Assembly: GCA_037074505.1 (NCBI GenBank)
Contig: CM073488.1
Location: 34,833,052-34,897,051 of the forward strand
Length of the DNA stretch: 64,000 bases
Source of the DNA: Albizia julibrissin
Lineage: Eukaryota > Streptophyta > Magnoliopsida > Fabales > Fabaceae
Direction of reading: 5' to 3'
The position numbers were made by a program, and so were the translations under genes. Positions 23,218-35,689 of the stretch are shown in pieces. Numbering within the stretch: the stretch's first letter is position 1; each line of letters opens with the position of its first letter. Under the pieces are notes generated by a model. That model saw only the letters and a list, made by a program, of their open reading frames with translations, made no database searches and had not been told where the DNA came from.

Positions 23218-23749
23218 GACACATAGGAAACGAAGCAAAAAGCAACATAGAGAAAATCACAATTCATTATAGCTGGCTGGCCCTCACTGAGACATTTCAT
23301 CAGTCACCTTGTGTACAACTCATGTGTCGTTATAAATAAATATAGTATATTGCCCAAACTTGGTTGACTTTTGCAGCAGATAATATCTATATCGCAGCTG
23401 CCTCTTTCATTCTTTGTTTACCTAATCTTTCTGTACGCTAGAACTTGAACGCAAAATTAATGTTCGAACAAATCACTCATAGAGAGAAGAGGGAGAACAG
23501 GAACGTTGAGATTAATTAAAGAACACGTATCTTGTTAAATAGACTTGACCATTCGCATGTAGGGGATCCAAACTCACCAATCTGAACGGAAATATGTGTA
23601 AGAAGAAGAAGAAGAAGAAGAAAATACCATGGATCTTTGTTTTGCGTATATTTAGTTTCTGAAGGTAAATTTTATTGCCTTGAAACCTAAGAACTGGAAT
23701 CATCTTTTGTTAAAAAGTATATAAAAGTGAAATCCTTAATCTCAATTTA

Positions 23750-23793
23750 TTATTCTCTTTTTCCGGCCAAAAAAAAAATTGTTATTCTCTTTT
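23750..23793 (+). repeat. 17-20-bp A-tailed micro-insertion between 12-bp repeats
   Basis: TTATTCTCTTTT is at 23750-23761 and 23782-23793, with similarity reaching 14 of 15 when extended leftward. Between them stands TCCGGCC followed by ten As. The GGCC-plus-A-tail stub resembles the one at 2131-2142. Confidence 0.5.
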
Positions 23794-23916
23794 ACTTACT
23801 GTTTGATATAGGCTTCATTTTAAAAAAAATAATTTTTTTATGTAGGGCATATCATGTTTATTTATTTAACCCATCAAACCAACCTATATTGCATCTCTTT
23901 TTATTTAATTTATACT

Positions 23917-24165
23917 ATCTCCTATCTTAAATATAAGATGTTTTAGCTAATTTATACAATAGAAAAATGACTAAAATGATTATTTGTAATTAATATATGG
24001 AGAATTCATGACTTTCTTTCACAAATACTCCTACCATAAATGTTTAGAATTTAATATGCTGAGATAAAAATAACCCAATAATTCAGGATATTATGGAGAA
24101 TAATAATTAATATAATAGATGAGAAAAAATTAGATATTATATTTAAGATCAAAGCCAAAACTCTC
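23917..24165. mobile_element. Decayed Stowaway-like MITE
   Basis: The left end CTATCTCCTATCTTAAATAT is answered by the complement of the right end (GATCTTAAATATAATATC near 24135-24165), and weaker inverted similarity continues inward. The CTCC...TAAATATAAGAT theme is that of many plant Stowaway (Tc1/mariner) termini. A related, better preserved unit lies at 60619-60858. Boundaries are approximate. Confidence 0.4.
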
Positions 24166-24494
24166 AAATAAATCTTATATTTGAGAGAAAAATGAGTATT
24201 ATCTTTTGTCCCTCCTAATATTTTTATCACTTTCTCCTTCCCCAGAAAGATCTGATCTTAATGTTTTTTTAAGGAAAAAAATTAGCAGCCACTATTTAAT
24301 AAATGATTTTTGATGTGTAAGGGTGTTCTCACTAATTTTTTATATCAGGAAATCATAATTGATGTCACATGAACGAATAGATTGTTATCCACTTGATTTA
24401 ATTACAATTCAAAAATAACATTTACTTTTGTCGTATCTCTCATCATTGTCATTAAATTTAAACAAGAATGGTTATTTAAAATTAAAATTTTAAA

Positions 24495-25798
24495 GGGAAA
24501 ATTTCAGATAAATACAAAATAAACTTACAAAACCCCTTAAAGTCAAAATAATTTTAATTGACTTAAAGGTGACAAGTACCAAATTGAAATTTTAAAGTTT
24601 TGACACTTTTATTATTTTGCCCTTCAATTAAAAAAATACAAAATAAATAACACCCTTGCAGGAGCGCCGCCGCCGCCTGTTGGGACCCTCCGTCGGCCGG
24701 CCGGCCAGGACCCACCGATAAGAGATTTTTTGGGGGGAGGGGTTTTTTTTTCGAAAAAAAGTGGCTGAAGTGCAAGGGGTGGAGTTCGAACCTCCATACC
24801 CCAATAACAAAGGGGCCTAGTGGCCACCAAAGCTATGTGTGTGTGTGTGTGTGTGTGTAAATGAAGGCATAATGATTTTAACAAAATTAGTAATGGAAAT
24901 GACAAAACCCTTAATGATTTTAACAAAAACGATAATGGAAATGACAACTAGCATATGACCTCCTCACCAAATGTGTGAAAGTATTGGCCCAGAGGGGGAT
25001 CTGATCAATTCACTAATGGAAATGACTAAACCCATAACGGTTTTGACAAAATGATATATATTGGTCACCTCTTCACACCTTTGACAAATTCAGTAATGGA
25101 AATAACAAAACTTGTAATGGTTTTGACAAAACGGATAATGGAAATGACTAAACCCATAATGATTTTAACAAAATGATATACATTGGTCACCTCTTCACAC
25201 ATTTGACAAATTCAATAATGGAAATAACAAAACTTGTAATGGTTTTCACAAAACGGATAATGGGAATGACAAAACCCATAATGGTTTTGACAAAATGATA
25301 TGCATTGCTCACATCTTCACACATTACGGGTTTAGTAATTTCTATTACTGAATTTGTCAAATGTGTGAAGAGGTGAGCAATGCATCTCATTTTGTGAAAA
25401 CCATTACAAGTTTAATAATTCCCATTAGTGAATTTGTTAAATGTTTGAAGAGGTGAGCAATGCATATCATTTTATCAAAATCATTATGGGTTTAGTCATT
25501 CACATTATCCGTTTTGTCAAAACCATTACGAGTTTTGTTATTTCCATTACTAAATTTGTTAAATGTGTGAAGAGGTGACCAATGTATATCATTTTGTCAA
25601 CATCGTTATGTGTTTAGTCATTCCCATTAGTGAATTGGTCATATCCCCCCTCTGGGCCAATACTTTCACACATTTGGTGAGGAGGTCATGCGCTAGTTGT
25701 CATTTCCATTATCGTTTTTGTTAAAATCATTATGGGTTTTGTTATTTCCATTACTAATTTTGTTAAAGTTATTATGCCTTCATTTATATTATACATAC

Positions 25799-25848
<50 letters not shown>

Positions 25849-26210
25849 AGGGAGCTTTGGTGGCCTGGCGGCCACCAGGCCCCTTTGGTATTGGAGCCCT
25901 TGCACTTCAACCACTTTTTTTCAACAAAAAAAAACCCTCTCCTCTAAAAAAGCTCTTGCCGGTGGGTCCCAGCAGGCCGGCCGCCGGAGCCCTGGCTGCA
26001 GGAGGGTCCTAGCTGCCCGCCCGCCCGCCGGCGGCGGTGCTCCGGCAATGATGTTATTTATTTTGTATTTTTTTAATTGAAGGGAAAATTGTAAAAGTAT
26101 CAAAACTTTAAATTTTCAATTTGATACTTGTCACCTTTAAGCCATTTTGAAACCTTAAAAGACTTTTGGAGGTTTTATAAGTTTATTTGGTATTTATCTG
26201 AAATTTTCCC
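24495..26210. mobile_element. Non-autonomous MULE foldback, 1.7 kb, near-complete palindrome
   Basis: The ends are exact inverses over GGGAAAATTTCAGATAAATA, and the two halves remain inverted copies up to a centre near 25350, giving arms of about 850 bp. The immediate flanks are AATTTTAAA on both sides, a perfect 9-bp target duplication, the hallmark of Mutator-like elements. Each arm carries, from outside in, an AT-rich 150-bp segment, a GC-rich block with CCGGCCGGCC-type sequence, a microsatellite ((GT)n left, (AT)n right) and three tandem units of about 121 bp with the theme CACCTCTTCACAC (left near 25063, 25184, 25306). Frames of 107 and 127 aa in the two arms are mirror copies reading outward; they look like by-products, and no transposase is present. 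Confidence 0.8.
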
Positions 26211-29000
26211 AATTTTAAAACAGTTTTTATCACAAGAAGAAAGATCAAGCGTCTTCCTTTTTTTTTTAATTTATATTTGAGCTATCACCTAATTATTAAT
26301 TAAAGAGATTCCATGCACGTTCGACTACAAGAAGGCAAGATGCTTAAACCAAATAATTATAGTCATCGTAGGATTAACCTAATATTTTAAGCAACTATGA
26401 TAGATTTAATTTAATTTTCTTATTATAGAAAAAATTGTCGGCATTCTGATTTCCTTAAATAAATCAATGTCTAAGGCACCGTATTATTAAAATTAGAGCA
26501 AATTACAAAGACTTCTTATAAAAATGAAAAGTAAGTTACATAATTCTTTTATAATTTTATGACTTATGAGGAGAGATTTATGTACATTTTTTTGAAAAAA
26601 CAAAAGTCCTTCTAATTCACTTTCTATTTAACTTTTTTTTTTTTTTGAGTTATCAAGGTATTCCAAATCGAATCCACATTCCTTGCTGATTAAAAAAAAA
26701 ATGAGTAAGGAATGCTTCTCTCCAGATAAAAGGTTTTTGTAAAAAAAAAAATACTCAATGCATTAAAATTCAATTAGGTTAAAATATTGTATGTTAAAAA
26801 AATACTTCATATATTGAGTGCTATTGAAAAGATATGTTAGGATACTGGTGTTATAGGAAAAATATTTTTAAATATAAGACTAGAAATTAATTAATTTGAG
26901 ACAACGGGTGGTAAAAATATTTCAAGACGTAGCATACAATTTAATTTAAACAAGTAAGAATACATAAAAAAATTAAAAAATTATTTCCATCCCAAAATTG
27001 GGGGATGAGCACGGCGTGCTGACCTATCCCAGATCACTCTGAGTTTGAAACTAATCCCTATCAAGATTTAGAATACAATAAAGAGTTTTTATCTCTCGTA
27101 ATAATTACACTTCCTAAAAATTTAAATTTAAATTATCTTTTTTATAAGGTTAAAGCCAATGCCACTTCAACTAACTTTTTATTGGTAATTCGCTTTGTTA
27201 TTAAAAGGTTTAGTTAGGTTTTGGGGAAAAAATATATTCAGCTAATTTTAAAAAAATCAGAATATATATAATGGTTCAAATTAGAAAGAAGGTTTATATA
27301 ATTTTAATAAAATTAAATACAAGACCTGGTAATTTACTCTTTACTTACTATTTAATTATATAAAAAATATCACAATCATGCACGTTTTAATATTGGGCAA
27401 AACACATGAGACAAAATAAAGCAACCATATAATTATATTTTCCATTCTTTAGGTGATCAGCCGCCTGGGAAATGCTTAAATGTCTTTTTCTCCTTTGTTT
27501 TTGATGACTTATAATTTATTTATTTATTTATTTGTAGACATATTTATAATAAATTTTAAGATGAAGATTGGAAAATTGAAAGTCAACTATTTCTGGTAGT
27601 GGTTGAACTTTGATTTGAATAAATGGAAGTGTTAATGAGTTTTAAAATAGTATGCTAGTCATACTGTAAAAGAAATATTTACATATTCTAATAACATCTC
27701 ATATGTACTCTAATTAATTAAAATATAATAATTTATCTCATTTTAATTTTACATGACAAATAAGTCATATAGAAAAATTCAAATTTTATGATTTTTTTAA
27801 AATATAAAATTTTCAATTTAGAAAAAGAAAAAACGCAATTCCCTCTCATGATTCTAAAAATCATAAAATTTGAATTTCTTCTACTGACTCATTTACCATG
27901 TAAAATTAAAATGAGATAAGTTGTTGTATTTTAATCAGTAAGAGTATAGATGATGTAGTACTCCTACAGTATATAAGTATTCCTATATTTCCATAATTAC
28001 AATGTTATTTTTTCTAATTTGATTTTAGTAACTTTTAGGCTTTTACACTTTTTTTAATATTTTATTCACCCACGATGGTAGAGAAAAGCATTTAAAATAT
28101 TTAGTTAAAGTGTTCAACATACGGAATTTGAAGGAGAATTTGAAGAAGGAACTCAAATTTGACCATGGATATGTGTCTTTTTTTTATATGTAAAAAAATG
28201 CTTCAATAAAATTTGGAATTTTTAATTAAAGACAAAGGTTAAAATAATAGGAAACCAATAACTTGGGTGTCTTTTTTTAATTTGGTCCTTTCCATTAAAA
28301 TGTATCTCCATTTTGTTTTTCAATTTAATCTATGACCGTATGATCAGTTTCAATGGTCCTGATTAATCCCAAATATTTGGATTTGTCATAAAACTATGAA
28401 CTATCACTAATTCACTATTAATTATAAAATTTTGCCGGCTTTTTTATTGCTTTTCAAATCCTATACGCATCAAATTTCATCACCTTATCACCGTTTTGAG
28501 CAAATATTTAGGAATTGGTCCAGGCCATCAAATTGATCTAATTATTAGAAATTTTTATATGATAATTTATGTAATGATTTTGTGTTGTAAAAAATAGCTT
28601 TGTCTAATAAAATGCAAAAAGAAAACCATTTTTATAAGTTAAGCCAAATATTCATGCTCACAAGTCATAACTATTCTCCACTGCTTTACCAACTTAAATT
28701 CTGTACATTAAGACTATACAATCATACATATAATGTATAAAAAAATCACACATACACACACACACATATATATGATTTTATTTTTTTTCATGAAAAAAGA
28801 GAGAGATATACTTTCTCCATGACTAGAAGCATAAAAGGATTTAGGGTTAATCATGATAAACGTGCAAGAGGATCCAGAAGGGAATTAACTAATACGATTA
28901 ATTATCACATTCAAATATGGACCAACATGTTTCTTGTAAGTAATAACAGTCAGATGTATATTCAGAATCGTTCAAAAACGTGAGAGTCCCTTTCCTCTCG
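26211..29000. other. Intergenic DNA with one MITE
   Basis: AT-rich DNA without recognised coding content. It includes a MITE at 27669-27983 and homopolymer runs near 26632-26646. A B-box-like minus-strand motif next to the T run at 26635-26700 hints at a SINE fragment but is too short to call. Confidence 0.45.
27669..27983. mobile_element. Hairpin MITE, family copy 1
   Basis: Inverted halves pair TACTCTAATTAATTAAAATA, AATTCAAATTTTATGATTTT and TGACAAATAAGTCATA-like stretches with their complements on the right (ATCATAAAATTTGAATTTCT, GTTGTATTTTAATCAGTAAG). The same arms and centre recur at 58792-59118, so this is a multi-copy family in this genome. It is non-coding, and its ends are near AGAAATATTTACATATTC and its complement. 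Confidence 0.55.
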
Positions 29001-29190
29001 CGAGTTTTTTTTTTAAAAAAAACAAATAATGTGAATGAGTTTTTCCTCTTCTCTCGTGAGAGTCCGTAAGGTTCCTTGTGTGTCATTTCGGCCTATGTTA
29101 TTCAAATGCCGACCAGTTTTCCAACTCTTCCTCTTTCCTCTTTCCTCTTTCCTTGTGAGTTTTCTGAGTGAGTGTGTGTGTTCTGGTAGA

Positions 29191-30183
29191 ATGTTTGAAG
29201 GTATGGAGGTGGGTCAAAGTGGTGGTTCTAAGAAGCCAAAGCAGGTAGTCCTGAAATTGGATCGGAAGGCCAAAAAGCAGGGGTACCTTAGTTGGGAAGA
29301 TATTAACTACTAAAAACATGAATATTCCTACAGGTGTTTCTATGATCAAGAAGGGGTGGCAATTGGATGAAGAGCTAGAGGTGTACGATCTTGATCGGAG
29401 TGAACTAATTTTTCTTTTTTAGGTTTAACAATACTGATGACTATGTCCATATTCTCCAAGGTAGGCCATGGTCTATACAAGGTCAACTTTTAAATCTTCA
29501 AATCTGGGAAGAATATATGGTTCTTAAAGATGTAGACTTTTGTACCGCACCTTTTTGGATACATAGCCTTCCATTGGAGGCATTTGATAATTCTAATGCG
29601 AAGACCCTTGGAGATGCAGTAGGGGAGACTGTGTTGTATGAAAATAGTAAGAAGTTTTATTCGAGTTAGGACTCTCATTCATCTAGATGAACCCCTAACT
29701 ACAGGTTTTTGGGTTCCGCGCGAGGAGAAGGATCCTACCTGGGTTACAGTTCGATATCGCTACAAATGTGGACGCATTGGTCACGAGGGACGGGGTTGTA
29801 AGGATCCCAATATTTTAAGAGGAAATGATGAGATGGAGTGTGAATTTAGTAGCTGGCTTAATGCAACCCCAGTGCGCACCTTTGAGGATGTGTTGGAGGT
29901 CTGCAAGGAGGATTGGATTGAAGCCAAGTTCATAGACAAGAAAGCTCTGTCATACAGGTTTCACCAGAATGGATCGCCGGGCAGCAAGGTTGCTGAAACT
30001 AGAGTTACAAATCCTTGGCGTGATTCTAGTCAAAAGAGCAGAGATTGCGAAAGTAACATAACGTCTACTCATGAGGGAAGCATGATTCAGAATAGTACTC
30101 ATGATTTATTGGGTCCCGTGCCAATGTTTGAATATGCCATAAAGACAATTAATTGTAAAGATGCTAAAAAGTCAGGCACGTGA
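29191..30183 (+). pseudogene. LINE ORF1 remnant (DUF4283-type, damaged CCHC knuckle)
   Basis: Frames at 29191-29313 and 29638-30183, with stops and frame changes between them, give a protein of the plant LINE ORF1 type, which binds the element's RNA in a ribonucleoprotein. The zinc knuckle at about 29757-29802 reads YKCGRIGHEGRGC. The Cys expected three residues before the first visible Cys is Arg, coded CGC, one transition from TGC, so the knuckle is broken. The tail is Ser/Asn-rich. It lies just upstream of the ORF2 remnant, as expected for a LINE. Confidence 0.6.
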
Positions 30184-30773
30184 TATGCAACTTTCTATTT
30201 CTAATGCCCAAGAAAATATATGGTGAGTGGGCCCCAACTTAAAGATGTGGATATTAATTCTTCATTGTAGCAAGCCAAAACTACGAGGCCATTAGTGTAT
30301 GGTGAAAGACTAGCTAACCGAATTGAGTAGGTGGAATACAATGTAGAGTTCCCAAGTGAGAATGAGCCCAACCAAAAAGCAATTGTTCCATACAATGGGC
30401 TCTCATTAGTTTCAGCTATGTCTATTAGGCTTAATGGTGTCTATATCAAGAGACCATATGAGGAGGATATTGACCCAGATACGATTAAAAGGTGATGTAA
30501 ACTCTTCTTTAATGATAGTGAAGCTTCGGTCAAGCAAAAAGGAACAGTGGTTCAGTCCCAGAAGAGGCGACGGAGAAATTTTTAGACACTTAAAAATTAT
30601 CTTCGGCGCTCCACTGCTGTAGATAAGTCTGGTACGTCAAGTAATTTTTTGGCTTCGAGCGAAATTGATTTCCCAGAGAGCTAGTTTGTTGTAAGCGGCA
30701 GTAGTCATGAGGTTTAGAAAAAGTCTTCTTCCCCAATCGCCTATGGTTGGATGGGACTAACTACTGATTCGCC

Positions 30774-33700
30774 ATGAATCTCTTAGCCTGGAACTGTCAA
30801 TGCCTTAGGGTTGCCTTAACAGTCAGGAATTTGAAGGAAGAATGCTTCTGGAAAAAACCCTATATAGTCTTCTTGATGGAGACCAAACAGAAGGCAAGAG
30901 TAGTGAGGAGGGTAAGGAGGAGGTGTGGTTTTACTGAAGAATGGCTTGTTGACCTGGTAGGTAGAAGCAGGGGCCTTACACTCTGGTGGCCCGATTTGGT
31001 TATGGTAAACATTTTGTCCTCGTTTGCCAATATTATTCACATTACTGTTGAATCCATTGTATTAACTACTCTGACATATATTACTTTAATTTATAGCCCA
31101 CCTAACAAAGATGTAAGACTTTTGTACTGGCAAGAGGTCCGCAGGATCGGTAAAAATAATAATGCTTCTTGGCTTTGTCTTGGGGATTTTAACGATATCC
31201 TGTCTCAAGATGAGAAGTGTGGTGGTAGATCGAGAGCTTGGAAAAAGATCCATAATTTTAAGTGCTTTATGGCAGATTGTGAACTATTAGATTTAGGTTT
31301 TAATAGGCATCGCTTCACTTGGTGTAACAATAGAGAAGGTCCAAAAACTATTCGAGAATGATTGACAGGGCACTGGGCAATTTACAGTTAAGAGAGCAAT
31401 TCCTGAATCTTCAATTTTTTAACATAGAACCAATTGGATCCGACCATTATCTGCTTTTTATTCAATGCCAGTTTGATTCTCAATGAAAAACTCGGGTTTT
31501 TAGATTTGAGTTAGCTTGGGCATCCCATGGTAATTTTTTGCAAGTCGTGTGAGATATCTAGCGATCAATGCCAGTAAGTGACCAATCTTCCCTTGAATCT
31601 TTTATCTGTAAATTAATGAGATGCAGGAATGATCTATCAAAGTGGAGTAGGAAGGAATTCCCAAATAACGCCAAGCTTATTGAGAAATTAAAATCTCAAC
31701 TTGCTACTCTTGCTAAGGGTGATCTGAACCCCGTGAGTATGAGAGCTATGTCTGATGTTAAATTGGCACTTGAGAGAATTCTAGATTTAGAAGAGCAATT
31801 TTAGTGGCAACGTTCACGTATTACTTGGTTAGAAGCCGGAGACAAAAATTCCTGATTCTTTCATCTTTCTAATATTAAGCGGAGACAGAGGAATAGTATC
31901 TTATGCATTTTAACTGTACCTATCTAGCGAATATCATGAATATGTATTGTACTGCTTCTAGTCAGGTGGCTAATCTTGATAAATCCAGTATTTTTTTCTC
32001 TCCAATACCCCAGAAGAAGTTAGAACTATGGTTGGTCACACTCTGAGCATTCTCACAACTGAGGATTCAATAAAATATCTTGGTATTCTGAGTGTCTGGG
32101 GGAAGACAAAACATCAGGCATTAGCATACATCAAGGAACGAGTAGAAAGTAAAATTCAGGGATGGGGGTATTCTCTTTCATCCTTTGCTGGAAGAGAGGC
32201 TATGATTAAAGCGGTTATCCAGGCAATCCCAATATATCCTATGAATTGTTTTAAGTTCCCACTGAAAACATGCAGCGAGCTAAATAGCCTTATTGGTAAT
32301 TTTTAGTGGGGAGGTAAGGCCTTTGGAGGCAAAACCCACTGGAAAGCTTGGGAGATTCTTACTACAGGAAAAAGTAATGGTAGCATGGGTTTCTGCGATC
32401 TTACTATTATGAATGATGCACTTTTGGCTAAGATGGCATAGAGGTTAATGGTGAGACCTAATGATCTATGGGCTAGGGTGTAACCTTCGGTGGGATGTTG
32501 GTAATGGTTCTACAATCAGAATATGGGACGACAATTGGGTGCTAAGTATTAATTTCCCAGAGAAACCAACCAACAATGATGATTTTTATGTCACACATGA
32601 TAGAGTTTATGACTTAATTATTAATGGTGAATGGGACCTCACTTACATTAACCAATATCTGCAAGAGGACGTCAAGTGTGCCATATACGAAATCATATCC
32701 CATCCAATGGATTGAAAGACAAACTGGTATGGACCAAAGCTAGAAATGGAGAGTACTAGGTGAAGTTGGGATACCACCAGGGGAAGGAAATGACCTCTAC
32801 CCATACCACTAAAGCTGGCTCCTTTACAGTCATTCCCGCAACCAACTGGAAAGAGATTTGAAAAATTAAAGTCATCCCAAGAGTCCAGTAATTTATTTGG
32901 CATCTTCTTAGCAATGCTATTGCTACTAATACATCTCTCTTTAAAAGGAAAAAAAAATCTCTGGTTAGTCAATGCCTCATTTGTGAATCGACAGAGGAAA
33001 CTATTGAGCACTTATTTTTTCATTGCCCATGGGCCATGTGTATTTGGTTTAGCTGCACGCTATGTGCTAGACTTGATGCATCTAATGTATCCAATTTGAC
33101 TTCCTGGTGGATACATATGACAGGTACGGAGTCATTGAGCAAGCAGGATATTTATTTAATTTGTTGGATCTTGTGGTTTATATGGAAGCAACGAAATGAA
33201 AAGGTCTTTAACCATAGAGAACCCTACCCCTTTATTGTTATTGAAATGGCTACGAAGAGCAACTTTGAATACTGGGTTACTTATGATAAATTGAACTTGG
33301 GGACTAAGACGTTGAGGTGTACTAATAATCTCACTATTAATTGGATCCCTCCCTCTCCAGGTAGCTTGAAAGTCAATTGTGATAGGGCGTTCAAACCTGG
33401 TAATGAAGACGCTACTATTAGGGTGATATGTCGGGATAACATTGGTAAGTTCAGGTGGGGTTGTGTGAATAAAGTGAAATATATCTCTGCATTCATGACT
33501 GAAGCTTTGGCACTAAAATGGGCATTGATGTCAGCTGTGGATTTGGGACATAATAGAGCTATTTTTGAAATTGATTATCTTCCCTTGCTCACTTGTGTTG
33601 TTACCCAAACACCAGATTTGTTTGACTGGAGGAGCATAAGTTTGTTCAGGACATCATAAACTTTCTTTTTTCTGAGGTTGGGTTATCTCTGTCCTTTACC

Positions 33701-33775
33701 CCAAGACGGGGTAACCGTGTAGCTGATTTATTTGCAGCTGATGCTTATAAGGGGGTGTGCCCTATAGGGTGAGTA
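30774..33775 (+). pseudogene. LINE ORF2 remnant: endonuclease, RT end, zf-RVT, RNase H; RT core deleted
   Basis: 30774-31361 encodes the apurinic-type endonuclease, with an NLLAWNCQCLR start, an ETK motif and CLGDFND. A pre-RT linker follows (31568-31804). Sequence then jumps, near 31910-31945, to the far end of the RT domain (SIKYLGILSVWGKTKHQALA, about 32028-32306), so the palm with its catalytic Asp pair is absent. A zinc-binding connection with CLIC...EHLFFHCPW residues lies near 32960-33040, and RNase H lies near 33340-33770 (NCDRAFKPG, TEALALKWALMSAV, GNRVADLFAADAYKG). Several in-frame stops occur (for example near 32306, 32715 and 33659). The family copies itself by target-primed reverse transcription; this copy cannot. 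Confidence 0.75.
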
Positions 33776-33928
33776 TGCAAACCAACATCTTCTTTAAAGT
33801 CACTTCTAACCTTGAACTCTCAGGAGGCTTGTGAAGGTGCTAATGGTATTTCTATTCCCACCTTTTAAACGGATGGTGACTAGTTTACTTTGCATTTAGA
33901 CTTTGTTTGTTTTGTTTGCCATGTTAAT

Positions 33929-35082
33929 TGATAAATCTCAAATTTATATATTTTATCTCACCTTATTCATTTATTTTGGGGATTATTTTAGGCTAATTTG
34001 GATTTATTAGATAATATTTAGATTATTAGTTAATCTTAGGAAATAATATAAATTTGAATAAATTATGAGATTATTTAGCTTAAATTGTTAATATTCTGAT
34101 TGTTATCTTGTGATTGAAAAATATTTCTAAATATATGATAGATCACGATTTTATTTAATTTTTGCAGTGTAAGGAAAAGCAGATGAGAAGATCCTACGGT
34201 GCATAATTGTTCTTGGAAGCTAAAGGAGAATCTACTGGTTGGATTTTATTGGGCTACTTAAATTTTAATGGGCTCAAGTTTGGGTCCCAAAAATCTCTCT
34301 TCCTCCTATTAGTTAACCTAGCCGCTACATGAAAAGGGCACGCTAAAAACTTAGCTTCTTATTCAGCATACTATTGCTCAACATACACACTCACGAATGA
34401 AGCTGGGACATAAATTGTCCTCTTGATTGTTTAATTGGGTTAGTAAATTGTCTAGTTGTTAAATTGGAAAATTGTAAACAAGATTTCTAAAATTATTTTG
34501 AAATTAATTTTGATTGATTTTTAATGAGTTTAATTAACCACTGCTTATTTCATTACTAGTTTTCTAGTGGAATAAGTGTTATTGAGCTTGAGGATTTCCC
34601 ATGTTTTGATTAGGTGATTAAATTTATTGATTCTAATCTTTCATCAACCATCATTTGGTCTAATTAATTAATTCGGGCAAAGAAAATTAACTCTATGTGA
34701 ATTGAAAGTTGTCCCCTTTATCATCATAATTGAACCAAACCTTCGTTGTTTGTCTTACTTTTAATCAATTTTTTGCTTAAGATTTTAATTTCTCTTTAAT
34801 AAGAAAATCCCCAAAAATTACATTTAATCTCATATAGATTAGTCTCATTCTCATATAGGTTTTAGAATCAATTGCATTGTTACATTTAATTAGTTTAATT
34901 GCATTTAAGTAGTAGTGTCTTACATTCTAGTTTAGGTCCATTCAACTGCATCTTTTGTCATTTAAAAATCAATCTTAAAGAAAACCCATGGCTTGCTCCT
35001 TGGGAGAATAATCTAGGTTGACCCTAAATTGTATAATTAATTAGGACCTAGTTTAATTGATTACTTTAGCGACAGAAACACA
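33929..35082 (+). repeat. Athila 5' LTR (internally deleted)
   Basis: It begins TGATAAATC and ends AAACACA like the 3' LTR but is about 490 bp shorter. The missing part corresponds to about 44310-44799 of the 3' copy. The junction lies at TCC, which is present at both edges in the 3' LTR, so a microhomology-mediated deletion is the simplest reading. Confidence 0.85.
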
Positions 35083-35089
35083 TCAATTT

Positions 35090-35107
35090 TGGCGCCGTTG
35101 CCAGGGA
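35090..35107 (+). other. Primer-binding site for tRNA-Asp(GTC)
   Basis: TGGCGCCGTTGCCAGGG, seven bases after the LTR, is the complement of the plant tRNA-Asp(GTC) 3' end (...CCCGGCAACGGCGCCA) with one mismatch. This primer is characteristic of Athila-lineage elements. Confidence 0.8.
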
Positions 35108-35166
35108 GCAACGGTTTGGCGTTAGGTTTGAGTGTTTAAGTGACTTTGCAGGTAGTTATTTATTAC

Positions 35167-35499
35167 ATGACTCAATCCTATTCTGAAAGATTGTTTAGAT
35201 TTGATCCTAAGATTGAGAGGACATTTCACCGACGAAGGAAAACTAGAGCTAGTACTCTTATAGGCAGTATTTTCATCAATGTTATTGAGATTTTGAAACA
35301 TTCTAGACATGATGCTTCTGTTTCTGTTAGTGGCATTAATGATTATGGTGATCATATATCTACTACTTCTATTGATTCTTATGGACTTTCCCAGTTACTT
35401 AGTGTGATTGATGCTATGGATAAAATTGATTTATCTTCACTACCTGATTCTAAGTTATTGATTAGCATTGATCATATTTTGGATGGGGGAGATTTCTGA
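35167..35499 (+). pseudogene. Athila gag N-terminal remnant
   Basis: The frame has the RFDPKIERTFHRRRK-type start seen in Athila gag proteins, then stops at 35499. Downstream frames to about 35700 are broken, and the bulk of gag and the protease is absent, so the capsid coding capacity has been lost. Earlier in-frame ATGs (from 35140) are less likely starts. Confidence 0.55.
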
Positions 35500-35689
35500 T
35501 TCTAATTCTATCTCTGATATGAGTACTACTGATGGCACTATTGATTTGACTATGATGTGTTTGTAGATTATTTTTCGCTTGCAGTTTCTACTGATACTCC
35601 CTAAGGTAGGAAAGTTTTCTCTTCTGTCTGTGAATATGTTGTATAGGTTTCTAGTTTGACTGATGTTGATTTGAAGCCACTAATATCTT

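Larger units (their letters stand above)
23218..24494. other. Intergenic DNA with a Stowaway-like MITE
   Basis: After the zinc-finger 3' flank, a (GAA)n run occurs near 23599-23621, a micro-insertion at 23750-23793 and a decayed MITE at about 23917-24165. No gene was recognised; short frames at 23512-23703 (minus) and 23727-23930 have no motif. Confidence 0.45.

Noticed and set aside
24563..26103. Several ORFs in the 24.5-26.2-kb element as protein genes
   Set aside because: They are mirror copies made by the palindrome, run through microsatellites and GC-rich repeats, and match no transposase.
26635..26700. Possible SINE fragment on the minus strand
   Set aside because: A B-box-like GGATTCGATTTGG next to a T run is suggestive, but no A box, body or target duplication can be shown.
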